Part shown: piece by piece, positions 21,392 to 27,500 of the stretch
How positions within the stretch are numbered: the first letter of the stretch is position 1
How the letters are laid out: each line of letters opens with the position of its first letter
Assembly (NCBI RefSeq): GCF_964340395.1
Contig: NC_135567.1
Coordinates: 6,972,399-6,999,898, forward strand
DNA length: 27,500 bases
Direction: 5' to 3'
Source: Glandiceps talaboti
Taxonomy: Eukaryota; Hemichordata; Enteropneusta; Spengelidae
Notes under the pieces: generated by a model
What the model saw: the letters and a program-made list of their open reading frames with translations, nothing else
The model's database searches: none
What the model was told of the DNA's origin: nothing
Position numbers and translations under genes: made by a program

Positions 21392-21832
21392 CTACTCCCA
21401 CCTATGACCGACGTACGGATTTCGGTGGTTTGGGTAGAGAGATCGTACGGAGTCTATGACGCACTTTGGCATCACCTCTCTCCTTGTGACGACTACGCCA
21501 TCCATACGCATTAGACGCCTCTTCTCTCTCAAGTACCGGTCGTCTCTCCATGCGCCACGTCTATCTAGGAGGGTCCAATATTTCTTATAACGGACTTTCC
21601 GCAGACCGGCATTCTGGTCGCGTCCTTGCTGACCTGTGCCCAACCAACTTGGCTGTGAACTTGACGCACATGGTTGGCACAGACAGTATCTGCATTCATC
21701 TGCAGACATCTCCCTCGGTACCTCGAGATCTATCTGGTTACCGATCGGCATACTTTGACATGGCTCTTCAGGACGGTCGGGTGATCTGTCAACTACCTGA
21801 AGCTCCCAATCACAATGACTGAAAAATGCCAC
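21392..21832 (-). CDS. 146-residue protein with Cys cluster and metazoan MPxCV...YxGHxW domain
   Basis: Single open frame, Met at 21832, TAG at 21394-21392. Cys47, 50, 52 and 55 (CRYCLCQPC) form a likely zinc site. The C-terminal half has RYKKYW (81-86), DDRYLREKRRLM (97-108), TRREVMPKCV (116-125), VRSLYPN and the end PYVGHRWE. This layout matches, from memory, a lineage-expanded invertebrate domain. It also recalls the intracellular ballast domain of P2X7-like proteins (Cys-rich start, then YR..W, then (I/V)PSCV..IR..(F/Y)P...Y.G). Function unknown. A minus-strand TATA box at 21939-21932 and a 13-codon upstream frame (21883-21845) precede it. A pyrimidine-rich acceptor-like word (GCATTTTTCAG) covers codons 2-5, so the start could instead be a splice junction. 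Confidence 0.5.
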   Translation of the reverse strand: MAFFSHCDWELQVVDRSPDRPEEPCQSMPIGNQIDLEVPREMSADECRYCLCQPCASSSQPSWLGTGQQGRDQNAGLRKVRYKKYWTLLDRRGAWRDDRYLREKRRLMRMDGVVVTRREVMPKCVIDSVRSLYPNHRNPYVGHRWE

Positions 21833-21931
21833 GATGGCAGATTCTTACTCTTCGGTGATGTTGATTGTTATGTTACGAGACATGGTCGCTACGAAACCGA
21901 AGACTGATGATTTGACCGGGGAAAGTGTCAG

Positions 21932-21939
21932 CTTTTATA
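21932..21939 (-). promoter_or_regulatory. TATA box for the 21392-21832 gene
   Basis: Minus-strand TATAAAAG. About 30 bp downstream is TCATCAGTC, an initiator-like word; the ORF's ATG lies about 100 bp downstream of the TATA box. Confidence 0.45.
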
Positions 21940-22064
21940 GATCGATTATGGTGACAATCAGTCTGTCAGTTTTCAAAACTGTCTTCGGACAAGGAAATCG
22001 TCTCTATTCCATTTGCATTTCTGCACAGACAATGTTGTTTCATTCCTGTATCTCACCATTATGA

Positions 22065-22929
22065 TCTTCATTGTGTTGTATGCATACAGCAAGGCGCCAA
22101 TGCCATCGTTTACCACCAAAGTGTACAGATAAATGACTAGTTTTTACTAGAAATGCATAATGTATAAAATGTTACTTTCGTATACATTCGTTATAATTGG
22201 CAAATTCATATTGTGGTCTTTTTTGTTTGTTTACGCGTCTGAAAGAGGTAAGGGGGCTGTGCTCTTAGTTTACACGAACCAAATCATGACTATAGTTATA
22301 CTCTTTTGTCACGAGTAAGCCAAACGTAACTGGGAGATAATAAATTATGATTTCACGCACTTTATTTTTGGAATTCGGGGTATTCACATGACGAACAATG
22401 GTATGTCGTATTTCAAGCTCACAATCAAAAGAAAAATCAAATTTTTGGTATCTCGAGAAACTATCAGTCTCGCTATTTCAAGGAAATGTCGCGACATCTA
22501 AAAACCATTTTGTCATGCTTCTAGCAAACGAATAATTATATATCTTGAGATTTTTTGTTCTTCTTCTTATCGTTGGAAGACTAGCAGTCTACTTTCTCAA
22601 ATCGGAAAATAAAAATTAGCACATATTGGGACGATTTTGTTTGGTATCGGAAAACGAAAAAGTTACTTCGAGCCTCGATTCATTTTTTAATTGTAGCCAT
22701 TTCTTTTCGTTCTTTCTTTCTGTCTTCTGAGTGTCTATCTGACTTTCTATATTTCTTGATGTGGTCCCAAAGGTGGATTTTTTTTTGTGTCTGAAGATTA
22801 CAACATCATCGAAACATGAGGGTTATACTTCCATGATCGAAATAAAGTGTATGTATTCGTACGGGGAAAAAATCACCTTGAGATGAATATTTGTTTCTTT
22901 CACTACAGTTTCTCTGTGAAATGTGAAGG
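22065..22929. other. Non-coding stretch with diverged palindromic words
   Basis: No exon supported. Words such as ATCTCGAGAAAC, ATATCTTGAGAT and GAAAACGAAAAAGTTAC recur from here to 23.75 kb. Confidence 0.45.
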
Positions 22930-24713
22930 TTTCTCGGGGTGTATATATCTTGAGATCGGATTATTTGTTACCATTTCTGTCGATGTACAGTACAGACCAT
23001 TTACAGGCGAAACAATCCTCTGAATCCTTGGTGTGTATGCAACCATAGACCCTACACAGGTAGGGTGTGATAATTCATAGATTATTTACACATACAATTA
23101 GGTACTAAACAAGTGGCAAGTGGTCCCCACATATTGTAGATTTCCTGTGCATTGCAGAAATCAACTTGAACAAACCTTCCCACAATAGACCAATTTCTTT
23201 GGTTGAATATCGTACAAATCTCGAAATTCTTCTCTTGCGGATTATGACACAGTTGGACATTTCCAGTAATGATAATATACATATTATCCTTCGATAATAG
23301 CTGAAGGTCTCGAGAAACTTACTTTCTTCCCATCTAGAATATCCCGTTATCTCACTTCGATGTAATTATTATGCTTTCAGAACAGGAACGTATACAGTTA
23401 CCTCGCGATAGTTTCACGACTTTGTTTCGAAAGAAGATTTATCCCTAAATTTCTAGATGGAAATATTTGCTTTCCGGAATCGTCATTAAATTGATCGAGA
23501 CCTCGTTATATTTTTGTTTTGTTTTTGATTCGTGAAAAACGAAAAAAGATATCTCGAAATATTTTTATTTTCTTTTGGATTGACAAAAAAATGTTCTCAA
23601 GATACAATGTTATATTTCAGAAAACGAACGAAAACGTTACATTATCTTAGGGTCACAGAAAATGACAACATCTTGCTTTAGATCGCGGAAAACGAGCTAG
23701 AATCTTTGGGGAATGAGAGCGTTTCTCGAGGTGGCTATATCTTGAGATCAGATTATTTGTTACCATTTCTCTTGATGTACAGTACAGGTCATTTACTACC
23801 TAAGCATACTTTTCGTCACTTTGCGTGTATGTGTGTGGTTCTTTATTTGTATACATTACAATATTGTGGACAAGTGTATCATGTATGTATATTTTTCTTT
23901 CACATATATGTATCGACTTGTTATAGACCTATGTTCGAATGAACTGTCCGTCAACAGTTACTAAAATGTTGTATACAACAAACATGCTGGTGATGGGGGT
24001 GATAATTCACCGATTATTTGTAAGTGCAATTGTCACAGATGACATATTCATATTTTCAGTAAACTGAATATTTTAACAACATCGCATGGCCTAGTTTGAC
24101 TGAAAGGTCAAAAGACTGTCTCACGGATAGTGAATTCAGACCACACAGGATTCCAGGCATACTCGAATACATGAGACGGCAGTCTGCATTTCATAAATAT
24201 CTAGGATTCATAGTGATCATTCATCAATGTTTTAAGAATACTTTTAGGGCATGATCACGCCCAGAAAAGCTCTATATGGAGTGCATTAATTATTTGGCCA
24301 TTGGCCATGCGTTATGTAAATTTAGACTTTGGGGACGTCACAATAAAGAACACTGGGGACTGACAGGCACTTCAGATTTGGCAAGAGGACTTGGCTTCGC
24401 GGGAAGTCAATGAACGAGGCACTGTGCTGGGTGTTTGCCTTGATTTCCAGTGTAGATCTTTAAACACTGTGTGTAGTCTGAGCTAATTCCCTCTAAAGTT
24501 CAAGTGTGATCCTGGTACGTACATACAGAAGTTGAGTCGGATACGAGATATGAGAGTGATTCGAGTGTTATTACTTGGTCTATCAGCTGTGTGCGAAGAT
24601 CAGTAGTAATACAATAAAGTAATAAACAAGTGGTCTCAACATATTATATATTTCCTGTGCATTGAACTATCCAAAAACTTCCCCACAATAGACCAAGGTT
24701 TGTTGAACTGGGT
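22930..24713 (+). repeat. Ancient ordered duplication (segments A-B-C and A'-B'-C')
   Basis: Three segment pairs in the same order and strand. A: 22930-23005 with 23721-23797 (TATATCTTGAGATC..ATTATTTGTTACCATTTCT pattern). B: 23063-23100 with 23996-24031 (GGTG.GATAATTCA..GATTATTT). C: 23107-23215 with 24623-24713 (AACAAGTGG.., ATTTCCTGTGCATTG, CCCACAATAGACCAA). The second set is more spread out, which suggests later insertions between B' and C' (24032-24622). Confidence 0.75.
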
Positions 24714-25320
24714 GACAATCACCCTTTATTACACCCTTTGTCTTTCTCCAGTTTTGGTACAGATAATGTGTCAAAAGTGAAAGTACTCTTACTATCAACT
24801 ACACCATTGACGTTAGTGAAAACGTAAAATTTAATTCTTTACAAGTGACAGATTTGTTCTGTTCGATGGACTTTTGACAACTCACATGACTAGAAACAAA
24901 CACAGTAAAAATGTTCTATGGAATTACATGTAGCATGTTGGTACTAATGACTAGTTTCAGCTCAGACCACTAAAAGTCTAGGTGTTTCAGTAATTGTTCT
25001 CGTGAGAGCACTGTGTCCTTTTCGCTCACGGAAACACATGTTGCGCTTCCGGTAGCCAAGCCAAGCCAAGCCAAGCCAAACCATGTAACTAAAAATCACT
25101 AGTGAAGATATAGACATTCATTCAACCGACAACTGTCATTCCGTTCGCCACTGTTTTACTGCTCTTGTCACTGCTATTCGTTACGATTGTACTCAGGTTT
25201 GCAAAGTTTTTTAAAAAGGTTTTTTGATTCCGTTTTTTTTTTGTATTTTCATATCGTTCCAAAGTATCGTTATCATTTCATCCATTTTTAAAAGTATTTT
25301 TTTGCAGTTAGTTAATTTTA
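24714..25320. other. Upstream region of gene B
   Basis: No coding exon seen. Contains (GCCAA)n at about 25053-25077 and an ETS-like word GCGCTTCCGGTAG near 25043, which could belong to a TATA-less promoter. A T-rich stretch follows. Confidence 0.35.
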
Positions 25321-25594
25321 GATTTAAATTTTCAACGTTTTTGAGTGATTTTGCAGTTTCAGTTTAGTGTATAGATATTTCTTTTTCAAAATATATAGTT
25401 TCAAAGTAGATTTAAATTTTCAACGTTTTTGAGTGATTTTGCAGTTTTAGTTTCGTGTATAGATATTTCTTTTTCAAAATACTAGTATACAGTTTCAAAG
25501 TAGATTTAAATTGTCAACGTTTTGAGTGATTTTGCAGTTAGTTTTAGTGAATAGATTATAAATTCTTTTTAAGAAAAAAAATAGTTTCAAAGTA
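25321..25594 (+). repeat. Three tandem units of about 90 bp upstream of gene B
   Basis: Units at 25321-25408, 25409-25502 and 25503-25594, each running from GATTTAAATT.TCAACGTTTT through GAGTGATTTTGCAGTT to AGTTTCAAAGTA. The third is the most diverged. The array ends 124 bp before gene B's ATG. Confidence 0.95.
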
Positions 25595-25718
25595 CATTTA
25601 CCTTTTCATTGTTTTTAAATTTTTCGTACTTTTGTAAAACATAATTTTTATTCAGTACTCTTTTTCACCTCGGTACATCAATTTTGTGAATAATATTTTG
25701 GGAGAGCATTAACTAACA

Positions 25719-26269
25719 ATGGCCACGGAACGTACAGTTTACCCTTCCTTTACACCTGCTGCCATAAGAGATAGAAATCAAAGACGAGTTCCTGTCGTCG
25801 GGAGAAGGGGTCATTTAGAATTCACGGCACCCACAGACGATTTGAAAACACAATTGATGAACAAACTCGCATTCGTGCGAGATCGCCTCGGAGAGGAGTC
25901 AACAAGGTGAGTCACGAACTACGACGCCCTGTTGGAGATGGTGCATTTCTTCATCACAAAGAACGAAGTTCAAGCAGACGGTACAACAGAAGGTACAAGT
26001 GCCGGTGAAACTACACCAATTTACCAAGCAGCAGACGCAGAAAAGACGGAGGAGACGATGTACCTTACTGTAAGCTCCTCGCTCAACAACCTTCTGGGTC
26101 GAGTCGAAGAGCACAGCAGGATATGCAGAGGGGCACTGCGTTGCAAGAAGACGGACACATTCGGGCACGCTGGTAGAATCTACTTGCAGTGCGATTGCAA
26201 TTCCAACCATTCCTCATCATGGAATTCATCACCGTATTTACCAAATGGAAGACTGTTAGTGAATTACAG
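25719..26269 (+). CDS. Gene B, exon 1: N-terminal part of transposase-like protein with zinc motif
   Basis: ATG in ACAATGG context. The frame is open for 63 codons, meets TGA at 25908-25910, then continues in the same frame for 120 more codons to the donor CAG|GTACGC at 26270. Codon use and content look coding on both sides. Codons 136-164 hold C-x5-C-x7-H-x7-C-x-C-x3-H (C136, C142, H150, C158, C160, H164) followed by W168, a likely zinc-binding fold, then LPNGRLLVNYR at the splice site. AAG|GTGAGT at the TGA is a perfect donor, so exon 1 might end at 25905, but no acceptor at a reasonable distance was found and the frame reads straight on. A CGA to TGA change (CpG decay) is the simplest explanation. 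Confidence 0.6.
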
Positions 26270-26440
26270 GTACGCATTTTTCTTTGATTCCGAGGTAAAT
26301 TAAATTGAATTCGATTGCTACAATTACAAGAAAATACCACGTCAATGACCTTCGTGAGGGTCGTACTTTCACACCCTGAAAATTTGTCGTATATTCATTT
26401 TTCCAAATGATAAAACCAATACGTCCCTTTCACTACACAG

Positions 26441-26553
26441 AATGATGCATGCAGTTTCAACCAGTGGTCTACGAGATGAACAGTACAAATTCTACAATGC
26501 CCTGTGTGAGACTACCGCAATGGGTTCTATGCAGATAAGCTATAGAAAGACGT
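26441..26553 (+). CDS. Gene B, exon 2
   Basis: Acceptor CACTACACAG and donor ACGT|GTAAGT, after a 171-bp intron. The AG of exon 1 plus the A here completes an Arg codon, giving NYR|MMHAVSTSGL. The encoded segment has the (V)NYR-MMHA-x-TSG-L pattern with EQYKFYNAL, which in remembered transposase-like relatives follows the zinc motif. Frame is open throughout; ends in phase 1. Confidence 0.65.
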
Positions 26554-26668
26554 GTAAGTATCTGTTATCCGATATAACTTGTATATTTGTGTAATTGGAG
26601 TATATTCATTGTTTTTTTGATATATTAGATGTTTAGAGTAACAATTGTAGTTTCCCTATTTGTAACAG

Positions 26669-26736
26669 TCCGAGAATTGGCCGATCCAGTCGTTACACAA
26701 TTAGCAGCGGAATCCAGGGAAGACGCTTTACACGAG
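26669..26736 (+). CDS. Gene B, exon 3
   Basis: Acceptor TTTGTAACAG at 26659-26668 and donor GAG|GTATGG. 68 nt, open in the phase required by exon 2 (T|TC gives Phe). Encodes RELADPVVTQLAAES and ends ALHE. The preceding intron is 115 bp. Confidence 0.65.
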
Positions 26737-27096
26737 GTATGGAAAATTAACAAATGATACCCTTTCCACCTTGTTCCGTTAAATTCAGTATTCCCTGTAC
26801 ATTATCCGGAATGATTACAAAATGAAAATAGAATATCTGTCAAATGGGAGATAACTGTACTTGCCTATCTCCAACGAAAACAATGTGAGTGAATTTGAAA
26901 CGATCAGTGATTGCCGACAAGCTGAGAGCAGAGAATGCCAAAAAAACGTGTTATGGGTTTGCTATTGACAATCTTTAATTTGTCAGTCAGGAGTTTCTAA
27001 TTGTAATGTACATTCTTTATACTCAATAAGATGCAGGACAAAAGAAAGGTGCATTAGCAACATGTTTTTTTTTTCTCTCTCTTTCAATCTGAAAAG

Positions 27097-27209
27097 GAAA
27101 TAGCTTCAGGTGACCGTGTGGCGAGAGAAGGAATAGACATTATGTCAGACGCAAGGCATGCCACCAGGAAAAATGCTAAACAGAGTGACGTTGTTTTCCT
27201 TTGAGATAT
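27097..27209 (+). CDS. Gene B, exon 4: candidate first catalytic Asp; in-frame TGA
   Basis: Long pyrimidine tract and acceptor GAAAAG ending 27096; donor AT|GTAAGT at 27210. Encodes MSDARHATRKNAKQSDVVFL, a block resembling the (S/T)DARH..RKN....VV motif I associate with the first catalytic Asp of a DDE-type family. TGA occupies 27202-27204, where relatives have Gly (VV.LG); a GGA to TGA change would explain it. Reading on past the TGA into exon 5 gives further conserved sequence, so the stop is probably a lesion, not the gene's end. Confidence 0.65.
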
Positions 27210-27434
27210 GTAAGTACAGTTATAATAACTGCATGGAGTTCTTCATTGTAGTGTGGTGTGGTGTAACGGCAAAACCAATTCTATATGAGCTATAACAATA
27301 CAAAGAAAGTGGACGGTCATGATCACTAAACCCCCAAAAAATCCAAAATAACATAGTTGTATAGTAATGTCTTGGGAAAGAGTGTAGGTCATCTTGTCAG
27401 TAAGTTACCACTTTTATCTCTATCCTTTTCCCAG

Positions 27435-27500
27435 CACCCACAAATGTATACATAAAGACTGTATAACAAAAGAAGATGATACATGTAGCCAACGACATGA
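27435..27500 (+). CDS. Gene B, exon 5 (partial, runs off window)
   Basis: Acceptor TATCCTTTTCCCAG ends at 27434. Spliced from exon 4 in phase 2 it reads ITHKCIHKDCITKEDDTCSQRH and is open to the window edge. THK-x..-x(V/I)TK.DD..SQRHE is the pattern expected after the DARH block in remembered relatives, which supports both the splice and the family. The intron before it is 225 bp. Confidence 0.6.

Noticed and set aside
21550-21822. Plus-strand 90-codon frame
   Set aside because: Antisense shadow of the better supported minus-strand 146-residue ORF.
24240-24620. Possible tRNA-derived SINE with A- and B-box-like words
   Set aside because: No B box with proper spacing and no tRNA fold; no tRNA gene was found in the window.

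Overview
The window reads as nuclear DNA of a marine-type bilaterian invertebrate. It is AT-rich and gene-poor, with spliced genes that have GT..AG introns of roughly 115-800 bp, long microsatellites, short foldback elements, and a Tx1/L1-type non-LTR retrotransposon carrying a second non-LTR element inside it. A deuterostome such as amphioxus or a hemichordate, or a lophotrochozoan, would fit. I cannot name the species.

Layout. Positions 1 to about 5.64 kb hold the 3' part of a dead Tx1-like retrotransposon: ORF1 tail, then ORF2 with endonuclease, reverse transcriptase and a C-terminal CCHC knuckle. It is split at 1769-2737 by a 5'-truncated CR1/Jockey-group element in the opposite orientation, with a 4-bp target duplication. 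The Tx1-like element ends near a (TAC)20 tract that lies 30 bp before a splice acceptor. From that acceptor, 5730-5849 and 6650-6802 are the last two coding exons of a plus-strand gene (gene A) whose product resembles the C-terminal end of a DDE-type transposase. 6.8-25.7 kb is mostly non-coding: microsatellites, two related palindrome-rich foldback elements (8.77-8.89 and 9.31-9.50 kb), a short basic-protein ORF (minus, 9.8-10.07 kb), two clusters of a conserved 14-bp motif GTAACGTACATTTC (10.1-11.4 and 18.9-19.7 kb), a 38-bp x 7 tandem array (12.7 kb), a 600-bp TATG/TGTC tract (18.0-18.6 kb), a zinc-type small ORF with its own TATA box (minus, 21.4-21.9 kb), and an ancient ordered duplication (22.9-24.7 kb). 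From 25.7 kb to the end, five exons with clean splice sites encode the N-terminal part of a second plus-strand gene (gene B), apparently of the same transposase-like family as gene A.

Main points. The window holds the 3' end of one transposase-like gene and the 5' end of another on the same strand about 19 kb apart, which may be part of a tandem family. Gene B carries two in-frame TGA codons although its splice sites and flanking coding sequence look sound. The short motif GTAACGTACATTTC recurs about ten times in two clusters with unrelated flanks and is not explained by any feature I recognise. Family assignments rest on remembered sequence patterns, not on searches.
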